A stretch of DNA of 64,000 bases from Chondrilla cf. caribensis (taxonomy: Eukaryota; Porifera; Demospongiae; Chondrillida; Chondrillidae): NCBI GenBank assembly GCA_964020155.1, contig OZ026563.1, positions 2,353,940-2,417,939 of the forward strand, written 5' to 3'. Below are positions 22,501-35,238 of this stretch, one piece after another (position 1 is the first letter of the stretch; every line of letters begins with the position of its first letter). A model generated the notes under the pieces. It worked only from the letters and a program-made list of their open reading frames with translations. It was not told where the DNA came from and did not search any database. The translations under genes and the position numbers were made by a program.

Positions 22501-25500
22501 CCTTGTGGACCTAGGGATGTCCCAATATTATCTAAAAAATGAAGATGTACTAGATCGAGCTCGGACGATTGAGGACCTGCCACACAATGAAGCTATGGAA
22601 AGATCCAAGAGCTACATTAGGTACCTTACAGCAGTACATTTCCGTCCTTTCTTAATGCAGAAGCTTTCTCAGACATCCAGTACTGACACCATTGCTAAAC
22701 TGATACTGGACCAACTTTCGGAGATTGCTTTCCTTCCTGTACAAAAACGGCCAAAAGATACTACTATTCCTTGGGCTGGTGAGAACAACAACTTTGCTCC
22801 TCCAAACTCTCTTTATTATTCTTTGTTTTCTCATGAAGCATTTACCCAAGGATTGATCTTAGCTGAGACCAGCACAGATATTGAGGATCTGTTCACATTC
22901 AAAGTCCCCCATCCAAATGATGTTGTGGATCACTTGGAGGCTATCATCAGTTGGGTAGAGGAGCTGGATGATAAATCTCTCTCAGAAGCTAATGCTGTGT
23001 TTTTGGATCAAGCCATGCCTGCAGTCTACAGCTTTCTAAATAAAGAAGTCCAACCTGCTAAGATGTACCAGTCAGCCATTGAGAAGGGTCCTGGCGAGAG
23101 GACATTAGAGACCAGATTGTCTAGACTGTGCACACGACCCTGCATTTGGCAGAGATTGGGATCCGAAGGAAGGTTCTTAACTCCTGCTCAAGTTGTCACA
23201 TCCTATCATCAAACAGATTGTTATCCGTATCTAGTGAAACTGAGCAATGTGAATGAAAAGTATGTGTCCCTCATTGAGATACTTGGAGTGAAGAAGGTCT
23301 TCACACTACCCTTACTGGTACAAGTGCTGCAATCCATCAAGGATGACATGGATGGCAAACCTGTTCCAGAATCCATTTTGGAATTCATAGTTGGTATTTC
23401 CCATTCAATTGGTCGGCATTACCCAAAGACACTATATGGACTGGATGGCAAAACATTAGAACACACTAGGGATTGGAACAAACATACTTTCTTTCTTCCT
23501 AATGAAGATGGTGTAATGTCAGAAGCTAATCAGCTTGCCTACAGGGAGGATATATCTGACTCGGACTTTTTCCCTGCCGAACTGTCAAAGGGCCGAACCC
23601 AGTATGTACACCAACATATAAACAAGCGAGATGCTAAACTCTTAGGAGTAGAGGATGTACTCACTAGTATTATGAGTCTATTCGAAGACAATGAATTTCT
23701 GAAAGAGGTGGAGTTTGGGCAACACGAGCATCTCTGTACCAGACTCAACAACATCCTGTCACAGTATCCATGTGATGTGTCAATTTTCAAAGAGTTCATT
23801 CAAAATGCTGAAGATGCTACAGCCAGTGAGATAGCCTTTGTTGTTGATCGAAGACATACATTTGGGGAAAGGTCCTTATTTGCTGACCATGCCAGTTGGA
23901 AATCCCTTCAAAAGATGCCTTCACTACTTGTATTCAACAACCGTATGTTCAAAGACAAAGATATTAAGAGCATCAAACAGCTAGGAGTAGGTGGCAAAGG
24001 AGAGTCATTGGACAAGATTGGTCGATTTGGGATTGGATTCAATGTAGCCTACCACGTCACAGACTGCCCCATGTTTGTATCATATGGAGAAGGTGGCCAA
24101 GCAGAGAACTTCTGTGTGTTTGATCCTAACTTGACATTTGTGCCCAAAGCAAGACAACGCAGGCAACCGGGAGCAAGGTACATTATGAAGAATGTTGATG
24201 GAAGGAACAGCAGTGAACACTTTCAAGACCAGTTTGCTCCTTTTCTTGGAGACATTATTCCCACAGTGGCCTCCACCATTGAAGGCTGCTTTGATGACTA
24301 TTCTGCTGGGTGGCCTTCTGGGTTTGCTGTGTTTCGCTTGCCATTGACTAGATCAAGAGATCAGTATAGGAATCTATCAGATACACAGTTGAAAATGGGA
24401 CATCCAATGAGTGTTGGATATCTACAGTCACTGCTTCAAGACTTGAAGTCACAGGCTCCCTCAATGTTGATGTTCCTCAGTCACTTGAAGAGGATATCTG
24501 TATTTGAAATATCAGAAGATGGTCAAATAGTTGATCCATGGTCTGTGGATGTTCGTCACACAGAGGCTGGAGCTAGGGATTGTGCTGCATTTGCCCAAAA
24601 TGTACATGAAATGCGCTCCGAGATCTGTAGTCAAGACAGCTTTGCAACAATTCCGCCTAGTCTGAGTGTTACTTACAGTCTTGAAGTGAACATTTCACAA
24701 CCAGATGTATCATTACATAAAGCTGAAATGGCAGGTATCCACACTTCCTCTTTGGTACACAGGAAATACACTAAGTACAAAAACTTGTCTGTGGAAGATA
24801 AAGGACCATTGAATACCTGTGACCCTCCAAAGCATTGGGTCATTAGCAAATGCTTTGGAATATCAGATGTACCAGAGAATCTCTTGTACCTAGCAGGAGA
24901 CAACCATCTCTTTCCAATAGCAGGTGTGGCTGTACCCCTTACAGACCAGAGGTCAGAAGAAGAGTTTGTTGGTAAGCTCTTCACCCACCTGCCCCTCCCA
25001 CTGAAGAGTGGTATTCCAGCTCATATCAATGCTCACTTTTGGGTCGACCAGTCACGTAAACATTTGGAAAACACAGGATCTGGAAGGACAGAGCCATTAA
25101 AAGACTGGAACAAAGTGTTAGCTCAGCAGGTTGTATCCCGAGCATATTTGGAGGTATTACTCAAGTGTAGAGATTACGTTTTAAAGAAAGATGCAAGCTC
25201 TGAGAAGTGGTACTACAATCTTTTTCTCACAACAGAAGGATTATCACAAACTTTAGATGGTTTCAGCTTCAAAGATGTTATGTATCAACTACTTCTTGAG
25301 CGCGAAGCCGAAGTACTGTTAGCTGATGAGCTAGAACAAAAGGACTCCGGAATAAACTGGCTGGCATTGACTGCAAATCAGCAGAATCCAAAGAAAGGAT
25401 GGTTCTTCACTGGTCATGAAGATGTCAGGAAGGTTCTGCTGTCTCTAGGAGTACAAATTACAGTAGCACCTGTGTCAGTGAACCTTACTGCTAGTATATG

Positions 25501-28500
25501 CCATAAAGCAGTTTTGTTCGTGGCAGAAACTAATATGGACGCTGCAGCCTACTCTGGTGAGGTGACTCCAGAACTTGCCAGGACATACCTCAGAACACCT
25601 GCTCAGTACTGCAGTGTCAAGGAAGAGGTGATTGTACCAGCCCTAGTACCTCTCCTGCAATATGTACTCAGTGATATTTCATCTCCTGAGGAGTGTTACA
25701 AGGTGGATGGGCTGCCATTGATGTTGGCATCCAATAATCAATTTTGTCCCATTAAAATTACAGCTCCACTTTACAGACAGGAATTTTTCAGCCTTCTACC
25801 AAACCAGACCCGGTATTTTATTTCCCCGTCATTAATGCAAGATGAATTCCTGAAAACAAAGCTGACAACTTTGGGACTAGTGCAGCACGTCACATCTCAG
25901 TTTGTTGCCGAACACATTCAACTTGTGAAACAACCAGTGGTAGATCAGTCCCAATGTGACTGCAGTTTGCTTGCTCATTTGTGGAACTACATCATATACA
26001 TGGAAACAGTCGACACAATATCCCTGGATCATTTCTCTCAGGTAGCCATTATTCCTACTAACCAGTTGACATTAGTATCCATTGGGATGGCAAAGTCTGT
26101 ACTGAGAGAGCATGGATCTAGACAATTGCTGGAGAAGCTAGCAGTACCTGTGGTGGACTTCTCAGTGCTTAGTAATCTTGGACTTTCCTGGACTAGCAAG
26201 TGTACTGACCTTATTCGACCAAGATTAGCTCTAGAGAGCAATCCAGATGAAGTGCTCTATGTACTCCAGACAGCACTTGAGCAAGGTCGACTTCAGTCCT
26301 GTACTGGTATAACGGACAGTATTGCCTATGAGTTCATTGGGTTCGTTCAGAACAGCCGCAACCTGAATTCTTATAGGAAGACCTTACGACACCTTGCCAT
26401 CTACAAGATGGTGACTGGAGAATGGCAATCACTGGAGGGATATGTGGAGGTGTATGCTCTTCCACGGGAGGGGGTACCTCGTGACGGTTTAAAGAATATC
26501 CACTTCTCTCATGGTTCACTGATTGAGATTCAGCCATTGTTTAAAGACTTCTTTGTTGCTGTTGGTGTTCAATTTCTCTCTCCAGTCAACTTCTACCAGA
26601 AAGTCATTATCCCAAACTTTTGTAGCCTTCCCACTGAAGCAATGGTTGTTCACCTCCAACATTTGACTATGCACAGTACAGAAGATGACTATTCTAACAT
26701 CTTGAAGCAACTAAGCAGAATTCAGTTTATCCAGGATGTCAGGAGGAGTCATCCTTGTCGTGTGTCAGATTATTACGACCTAGATGAATCACTATTGAAA
26801 GCATTTTTGTCTGACGACAGCTTCCCTCCACCACCCTGGATACAACATCTTCACCTCCTAAGACAGATTGGACTCAACACTACTGTCACTGACAACCTGT
26901 GGATACAGTTTGCAAGGCAGGTGACAACACTGCCTAAAAGTGAGTCTGAAGAAAAGTCTCAACTACTGCTAACATCACTGCAACAGCGAATTAAGGCAGT
27001 ATTGTTTCCAGACCCTTATCTTATCCTGAAGCCAGTAACTGGTGAGGACAGACAGAATCTTGTCCAATTCCTTCGGTCAATCGCTGACATCCCTTTTGTT
27101 CCTTGCCAATACCCTTCAGAGGTTGATTTGTTGTTTCGTCAGATTAAAGGGATCAATCATTTTACACCAAAATTTCAGTTGGTTCGTCTTAAAAACTCCT
27201 TCCTTTGTGAACCTAACCAGACACGTCTACTGTGTTTGACCAGTGCCAATTCTCTTGTTGTGACAACTCAGTTGATTGGTCACTATGCCCTGAATATAGA
27301 TTCTGAAGCAAGAGGAGTCCTTGTGAATGCTTTGGGCATGAAACTACCAACAAAGAGAGATGTGTGTCTGAACTTACTGGAGTTATCGTCCATTGTTGGC
27401 AAATGTACACTATCTTCCAAGCAAAGTACTGATGTCACCACAAGGCTACAGATTCTCTTCACCCATCACTATGAGTTCCTCTGTTCCAAAGACTTGAGTG
27501 TAGTGAGGGCTGAATTGAGTGATAAAAAATGCCTCTTTTTACCCAGTGATGATGGCACAACATTCAGAATATCCAAAGGCTCTGAATTGGTCAGAGATTA
27601 CAAGGACACCCGCCGTCCATACATGAAGTACTTACGTTGCGTACCTTCATACCTCAGAGATCCAAAGTACACATCTTTCCTTGCTGAAATTGGAGTAGAA
27701 TCAAAAATCACTGTGGAACATTTCATCCATCTACTGGAGACATTCCATTCGTCAGATGAATATTCTACAAATCCTAATCTGAAAAGGTGTGTGAAAGCTC
27801 TCTATGAAGATCTTGTACTTTACCTTCGTGATCCTCACAATAAAGATGACATCAGCAATGAAAACAACCAGTCGTGCATCCTGTTACCAGATGAAGAGAT
27901 GGTGTTATGTCCATCACACCAGCTTATTCTAAATGATGCCCAGTGGATCAAGAGCAGGCTGGATGGAAGTTCAGGCTTCCACTTCATACTACCTCCTCCT
28001 CCACCTCCCGGGGGAGGGGATATTACCCTGCCAGAATTTCTGGGAGTGGAGGCCCTGAGTACACTTGTCTATGAAGAACTGGACGAAGATGCTGTGTTGG
28101 ACAGGGAAAATCGTTGTGAAGGTGATTTGAGGGCAGAAGTTACCCGAATGGAAGGAGAGGGTGATGACCTTGCTGTGGTCCAGGAGTGTCCATTTTCTGG
28201 TACATTTGTCCATTTTCTCCAATCTGAGGAGTTTGAGAATGGTCTGAAACGATTGATGAGCCACAGTTTGAGTGGGAAACCACTCACTAGAGAACACCTG
28301 GACAGTATTCAGGAGGTCCAAGGGCTTGAAGTGAAGTGTGTGTATGCCATTAGAACAGCACTCAAGAATAAAATGACAAAAACCAATATTCCTGGTAGTG
28401 AGAACAATGATGTTTCTTGCTACCTTGATGAGAAATCCACTCAGAAGTGTCTCTATGTGAGATTTCACCCTAAGAACGATGGAGAAGAGAATGATCTACT

Positions 28501-30194
28501 CTTAACACATGTTGTAGCGAAACTTATGAGATTATTGAAACATAATGTAGATAGCTCTCATTTACAATCTCTGTTGAATGAATGTGATCCAGAGAAGGTG
28601 GGACCGATCCTTGATTCTCTCAAAATTAAGCCTTACAGTTCACAGGATGATGAATGCACCAGTCATTTACCTGAGGAAGAAGAAGGACAAGGAACAGTTG
28701 TTGAAGACCTTGAGTACATTATAACTTGCAACTTTGGAGAAGATGACTTAGTCAAGTACTGCAAGGCCGACAGCGAGACTGTGGTTGCTAGAGTGATAAA
28801 AGTGGTGCCACAGGATGATACAAGGGAATATCCCTACCCTCTCACAGTACATCTGAAGATATCATCTGATGATGAGATTGAAGTAAACAAGATGAACTCT
28901 TTGCTAGTTTGTAGATTTCTACCACAAGCGGAAGTAGCCCAGCTGAAGACATTGTACGGCATCCAAGATTCAAACAATCCCTCTTGTCTGTCTGAGGAGA
29001 AGAGCATTGTACTTGAACTCCCATGTGGAGATGAGCATCAACTCAGGACCTACATCTCTACAGTTCTGGAGACCATCCAGGAGTCATATTCCAAGGAACA
29101 GATATACTTCAGTATTGAGAGACTCCTGTTTCAGTTACACTTTGACTGTGTACACAGACACAAGCAACCCGAGATGTTCCTTCAGGCAGTCTGTACATTC
29201 TTGAATGAAATTGAGAGAAGATTGGATAATGAGGAAAATAAGGCATTTCTGGATTCTCTTCATGCTAAGATCTCAACCATGGAATCTCAGGTCCAGTCCC
29301 AGCTGCAGCCACAGGACGAGGTGGAAGACAGTGAGATGGGCTCTGTAGCCTACAGCCAAATGAGCTCGTGGTCTGTACCATCTAGCACACAACAACTTGT
29401 GGGAGCACCCACAAACACTGCCACCATTGGTCACTATCGTACAGGGTCCACCTTTCAAGGTACTCCAGTACTTGCTTCTGCTCCTACAGGCCCCTCACAG
29501 CGCCGAAGGAGAGGTGGTCGAAGGACAAACTATCCCATCCATCCAGCTCCCGCTGCAAGACGAGGTGGAGGTGCTTATATCTGGAGAGGACCAGGTCCTT
29601 CTCCAGGTGCTGGTCAGATGTGGCCCAGTTCTTTTGTTGAACCAACCCCCGAACCACCTCCAAGAGTCAGCATGGATGATGCCCATGTGTGGTTGAGAGA
29701 TGTGTCTGATACAGTCAACATAGTTAACCACTTATGTCAACAAACAAGAGAAATTGAAGTTTTAGGACAAGATGGAGAGATGGAGAGAAGGAAGGCATAC
29801 CAGTACCCTGCTGCGGTCTGTTTCTACGCCCATGAGATTGTTCTCAAGTGTCTGAAAGCGCTGTTCTTTGCCTACTGTGGTCTCCCAGGAGAGTTACGGG
29901 AATGCAGTAATCTGGTGGAACTCCACCAACAGCTACTCACTCATGCAGAAATCCCCCAACCAGTGAGAGACCTGGAGATGTATGTTCACTTGGTCAGTGG
30001 ACACGGCTCAACCTGCTGTGGATACCCTTCCTTTGATCCACCTAACACACCTAACGACACACACTCTCCAATAGCAGCCAGAGAAGTACTGAGTGCAGCG
30101 AAAGCTTTTCAGGACGGTATCTGGAGTTTACCCGAAATTCGGCCATATTTCTCAGCTAGTGTGGATCCGCCTCAACCACAAGCTGAAGTACAAG
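13593..30194 (+). CDS. Sacsin-like gene A, giant exon 4: ATPase modules 1-4, J-like segment, HEPN
   Basis: A 16,602-nt exon without a stop. With the other exons it predicts 5876 aa. It completes ATPase module 1 (GTLFRFPFR near residue 194) and carries N-boxes of modules 2 (KELIQNADDAG, residue 1458), 3 (same motif, 2479) and 4 (KEFIQNAEDATASE, 3529), each followed by a glycine box such as GRFGLGF or GRFGIGF. This is the repeated sacsin SIRPT architecture (three in human sacsin). Near residue 5311 a J-domain-like helix has HFD instead of HPD. An RG-rich linker lies at about 5430-5480, then a HEPN domain at about 5487-5650 (YPAAVCFYAHEIVLKCLKA) with RDLEMYVH, an Rx6H arrangement. The exon ends CAAG|GTAATG in phase 1 and joins the PARP exon. 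If the intron is retained, the frame runs to a stop at 30382. It is probably a cytosolic ATP-driven scaffold or chaperone-like protein. Confidence 0.93.
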
Positions 30195-30504
30195 GTAATG
30201 TACAAAGTTGTTATGTGTTTATGGTCTTGCATGTAATACACATGGATGAATTGGAAATGCTGAGAAGATCACACTGTTTGTATTACCAAACAAACTTGCA
30301 TTTGGCTTCTCGTATAGTCAACAATATACATGTATCATGTACATGCCATCAACACAAGGACTCCATGTCCAATTTACTTTGAATTCTGAAAAATATGTTT
30401 TATAGGTGATATTAGCTGTCTGGTATACAATGTTCAAACATGAGCACTGCTAACTACAATCCATTGTGGTGCTACCCTATTTTCATTGTGGAGCTGTGGT
30501 GCAG

Positions 30505-31148
30505 TTGTAGCTACTGTACTGTGTTATTATGTACCTGTAGATCGTCCAGACAACTGGGAAGGACGTGACCTTCTTGTACTAATAGATCCCCACAGCAGAG
30601 AATACAGAGAGATTGAAGGACTCTTCAGAAGCACCATGCCATCTTCTTGTATAAAAAAGATCGAGAGAGTTCAGAATGTGTTTCTTTGGAGGCGCTTCAG
30701 AGACTGTAGAAGGAGGATGGAAGAACATCTCCCATCTGCTGGAGAGAAGAAGCTCTTTCATGGAACTAGGCAAACTAATCCTAAGGACATCTATGGTGGA
30801 GATGCTGGATTTGATCTACGTCACAGTGGTACTGGGATGTGGGGAGTTGGAAGTTACTTTGCAGTCAATGCATCTTATTCCAGTGGATACTCATACCAAA
30901 AGAGGGTCCTCGGCCAGTCTAATCCACTCTGCCAGATGTTAGTGGCTAAAGTGTTGACTGGTGCTTGCATAAGGTTACCTGCAGACCATCAATTGCGATT
31001 CCCTCCAGAGCGCACTGACCAGCAAGAAGGCGGCGTTGTGATCAGGAGAAGGTACGACAGTGTGCAAGGAACCACAGGAGGGTCTGAAGTGTACATCGTC
31101 TACGACAACGCTCAGTCCTATCCAGCCTACCTTATTACCTATACCTGA
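30505..31148 (+). CDS. Sacsin-like gene A, exon 5: PARP-type ADP-ribosyltransferase domain
   Basis: This exon starts after GTGCAG and restores the frame of exon 4 exactly (CAA-G|TT). It encodes a PARP catalytic fold of about 200 aa: a lead segment (REYREIEGLFRSTM, WRRFRDCRRRMEEH), the NAD-binding KLFHGT with the first triad His near residue 5748, GMWGVGSYFAVNASYSSGYS with the triad Tyr, then MLVAKVLTGACI and EVYIVYDNAQSYPAYLITY. The third triad position appears to be Val, not Glu, suggesting mono-ADP-ribosylation or loss of activity. The stop is at 31146-31148. The N-terminal flank VDRPDNWEG is also conserved in gene B. Confidence 0.88.
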
Positions 31149-31711
31149 GAACTAACTATGATAGTTTAGAACTGATACGTACATAAATAGGCAGTAGTAG
31201 TGAGCTAGCTATTAATAGGTCTTCATAACTTTCAAGACTATTAAAGTGGTAATAGTTTGTACCACTTATATATTGATTTAGATAATAATAATATTAATGA
31301 AATTATGTTGCTGTACTATTGTATGATGCTGACAACATGATTTATTATAATATCAGCTGTAGAAATTTGAGGAATCAGATTATGTATATATGACATTGTA
31401 TATAATATAATATATAATATGTTATGATATTAAATAATATATAGGAATTTAAATTACGTATATATACACTCAATACTATAATTAATTGTATGACCAATGT
31501 ATATACTATATAAATATTTTTTTAATTGTGATACCATGGATGTGATGAAGCTATATAATAATAATAATACCTATATATAATATTTCCAGCACAGTTGATA
31601 CACAATAAGTCAAAAACCACCTAGTACACTATACGTATAATATCATTATACATACTAATATTATATATATGAAAATGATTAATATGTCAAGTATAATAAG
31701 TATAACCAATG

Positions 31712-31975
31712 TCATAAGACTGAAGATTGCTGCATAGAACCAAGAACAAATAGTGCGTTACCTCTTTGAACAGTAACCGAGATCCTTTGAACGACATATT
31801 GAAAAGGTAAGGCCTCACCAGTACAGGTCCTGAGGTGTTGGGAAACCTCCTGGAGAAAATGGAGGGTTTTCGAACCAAAAGCACTCGATGTTTCAATGGA
31901 AACAGGAGCAAAAATGTGGGTGGCATCAAGGTGTTGGTACTGAGCTGCCTTGCAAGATTCTGCTTGATCTGCCAC
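31712..31975 (-). mobile_element. C-terminal remnant of a retrotransposon-type polyprotein
   Basis: A minus-strand frame of 87 codons contains AESCKAAQYQHLDATHIFAP then PVSIETSSAFGSKTLHFL and YVVQRISVTVQRGNALFVLG. This pattern is familiar from the C-terminus of invertebrate RT-domain proteins (DTAFxPxAVETxGxxG, then QRxSVAVQRGNA). It has no neighbours from the same element and is absent from units 2 and 3, so it is a solitary late insertion. The clade is uncertain. Confidence 0.55.
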
Positions 31976-32020
31976 TGCACTCTGTTAGACGCTATGGTGG
32001 AATAAGATGGAGCGAATGTG

Positions 32021-32021
<1 letters not shown>

Positions 32022-32053
<32 letters not shown>
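32022..32053. repeat. TA microsatellite
   Basis: Perfect (TA)n run of about 30 bases next to the retroelement remnant. Confidence 0.9.
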
Positions 32054-32057
<4 letters not shown>

Positions 32058-33895
32058 ATACTGGCTGTATGACATCAATATTAATTGCAATATATTGACA
32101 TACATGCACAGATATTACTGTACCAAGTTCAGCATTATCAAGACTTAATTAGAGGTGCCCATCCAATTAGATATCTATACCCTGTGTACCAAATTACCCC
32201 AATTTACCCCGTAAACCTGTTGGTTGATAATAGTGATCAATAATTATACAGAAAAAAAATTATAGAGGTATATTATCCTGCAGCTACAAGTATATAGATG
32301 AAACAGTATTTTGCGCTGGTGTAGCCCATATTGAATGAATGAATCCGTGTGTCATCTGTTCGTTGTCCCCGCGTGAGAAATTATATTCAACTGTCCCCGG
32401 GACCGACTGAAAAATTACCACATATGAAACAAAATGCATATGGCTATAGCACTATTGTTTAGTGTCGGCTGCGGAGGAAGTATATATACCAGTTGTACTT
32501 GGTCTTTAGATTGGTAGAACTTTAAGCGGTCGAACTCGTCATAATGCTGAAACCTTTAGTTCTTCAAAACTGCCACAGTGATAAACCTGAGTTCCACGCC
32601 GAGGTACAGAACTATGAGGTTAGTTCACCATTTCCTGTGTTGGCTCATAGGTGTTGGAGTATCTATGGTTGGCTTTGTTTCATGTGAAATGACAGCGGTA
32701 AAGTGTGCCGTGTACTGGTGAATAACGCTTCACGTGTGTAGTGTACCGTATACTTTGGTGTTGATGAAGTACCACCTTAGTCGTTCTCGATCTTTATCAT
32801 GTACGTATACGACTCCCAATATTCTGTCTTCTACCAAGACCGTTGTTGAATCTTACTAATATGCTTATTACTAGTACTGTCAGTGACAGTGACATATCAA
32901 TGGTAGTACTTAAGGTCTCTTTTATAACCCTAATCTAGCTGTAGACCTGGCAGCCCACACTCGTGTTGATCAGTATAATATAGTGCAGATACACGGTCAG
33001 TGTTGGTCATTGAGGAGATTACTGAGGCTGTTATGATGTCCTACTTGTGTTTAATGTCATTGTGCAATTGAAGTAGACCTGTGTGTCCCTCACCTGTGAA
33101 GTAGACATGTGTATCCCTCACCGATGAAGTAGACTGGTTTGTGTCCTTCACCGATAAAGTCGTGATAAAGTAGACCTGTGTCTCTCACCACCGAAACAGA
33201 TCAGTTGAGCTGGGTCTATCTGTAGAATGTACTACACTTGTTTGTAAATTACCCAAGGTGATGTTCTACAGCAGACATGCCTCAGTTAGCTCCTTGCTAC
33301 TATGCTGTTCACCCTAGGTATTGGGGCTTGTGCTATGCAAAACTACAGTGTTTGTTTACTAATTCAGTCTTGATATTCTTTGAATTTGTATACAGTATTT
33401 ACTAAACTTTAGTGTTTGCTTACCAATTATTATCACCACATAATTATGTGGTCTCATCCGTATTAATTACCCATTTGTATCACTTGTGTAGAGATTCTTT
33501 AGGAGTTTGAGAGTTTAGCCACGATCGAAAATTTGGACCAAGATTCAGACGAGAGCAATTCTGTTGTATGTGCTGCATTTGTTCAGATAACTGCCATCCA
33601 CTGACTGATTGGTATTGTTATGTCATGAAGTACAGTCCATACACTTGTGTTGGATGAGACACTGTAAATGTTTAATGTTTACCCACGTACATGCATAAGT
33701 TCACGTACATGTATGTATGTTTGTATGTTTTGACTATCATATAATTATGTTATGTTTCATGTACTATATCACCTGTCATGATTGGTATTAATTTTATGCA
33801 TTTTGTACACTAATAGCAATGAGACAAACAGTCAACCACCAAGAGAAGGATGGACCAACTCAAGTTGTTTTTATTCTGTGGAGATTTGTGTGTTC

Positions 33896-34084
<189 letters not shown>

Positions 34085-35004
34085 AGCACCCATGTGTGTA
34101 CATTAATGTGTTACACACATATCTGCATTGCACGTATATCAACATGTGTTTACAGTGTATATGTATGTACATGTGCTCAAAAGTAGAATGTTCCACCTTG
34201 TTCTGCAGTAAAGGTGTAATGACATCAATTCAGGAGTATGTCACTGAGTATTCATCTACCTTGCAATAGTAGAAGAAATCCTTTTGGAAGAGTCAATATG
34301 ACGTGTACATACTCATGGACAAACTCTTTTAGGTGAAAACTGCATAAATACGTATGTGTACATACAAGTATACGTACCTACGTATGTGCGTGTGTTGTAC
34401 ACTCATCTGTGCTTTAATTTAACAGTATGTGTATACATACATATTAATTTTAACCCCTTATACTGTACATGCAAGTACGTATACACATGTATGTAGGTGT
34501 ACATATGTACTATACTATAAGTATATGTGTACAGATGGTATGTGTATGTATTTTATGTACTTTTTGTATACATATAATATTATCTATATTTTCTACTCCC
34601 ACATGCAGTGCAAAAGGCATGACATGACTGCTATGGAAGAGGTACATGTGTTCCACCACCATACACCACATGTGCAGTACTGTAGTACTAGCCCAACTGC
34701 TCTCAATTGTACAAGTATACCTCATGTTGTGGGCACTGCACATATGTACACCATAGCTCTCGGTATTGTTGTGTCTAATCTGTACTTTGTGTATGCTCCG
34801 TGTTCACAGCTATCTCTGCAGCTCTACATGATGTCCGAGTACTCCTACTTTCGTGTGAGCAAAATAACACTGCAAGAGGCTCAGCCGTCAATCGACAAGC
34901 TGTACTCTGTAGCCGCTGAGCACAGGAAACTGTTGAAGTCTGAACAAGTCCAACTGAGTGAAGAATCTACTGCTGTCAAAAATGAGGTAGACTTACATAC
35001 CGGT

Positions 35005-35238
35005 GAATGTGGATGGTGTGTAGTGTGGGGATGGTGTGTAGTGTGGGGATGGTGTGTAGGGTGGGGATGGTGTGTAGTGTGGGGATGGTGTACAGTGTGG
35101 AGAATGGTGTGTAGTGTGGGGATGGTGTATAGTGTGGGGATGGTGTACAGTGTGGGGATGGTGTACAGTGTGGGGATGGTGTACAGTATGGGGATGGTGT
35201 GTAGTGTGGGGATGGTGTACAGTGTGGGGAATGGTGTA
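35005..35238. repeat. 18-bp minisatellite, copy 2 (about 13 units)
   Basis: Tandem GGGGATGGTGTGTAGTGT-type units. The length of 18 keeps reading frames open on both strands, which explains long repetitive open frames here. No gene is inferred. Confidence 0.9.

Larger units (their letters stand above)
31149..32543. other. 3' flank of gene A and junction to duplication unit 2
   Basis: The first ~100 bases after the stop match the 3' flank of gene B (56665-56770). An AT-rich unit-1-specific stretch follows, then a retroelement remnant, a TA repeat and, from about 32260, sequence matching window bases 1-550. So the unit boundary lies near 32.2 kb. Confidence 0.6.

Noticed and set aside
23790..23835. 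Fourth ATPase box (NAEDATA) as an inactive module
   Set aside because: It differs from NADDAGA but keeps the N-x-x-D-A core and a perfect GRFGIGF box, so inactivity cannot be claimed from sequence alone.
35005..35238. CRISPR-like regular repeats
   Set aside because: The units are directly adjacent with no unique spacers, in a eukaryotic intron. It is a minisatellite.
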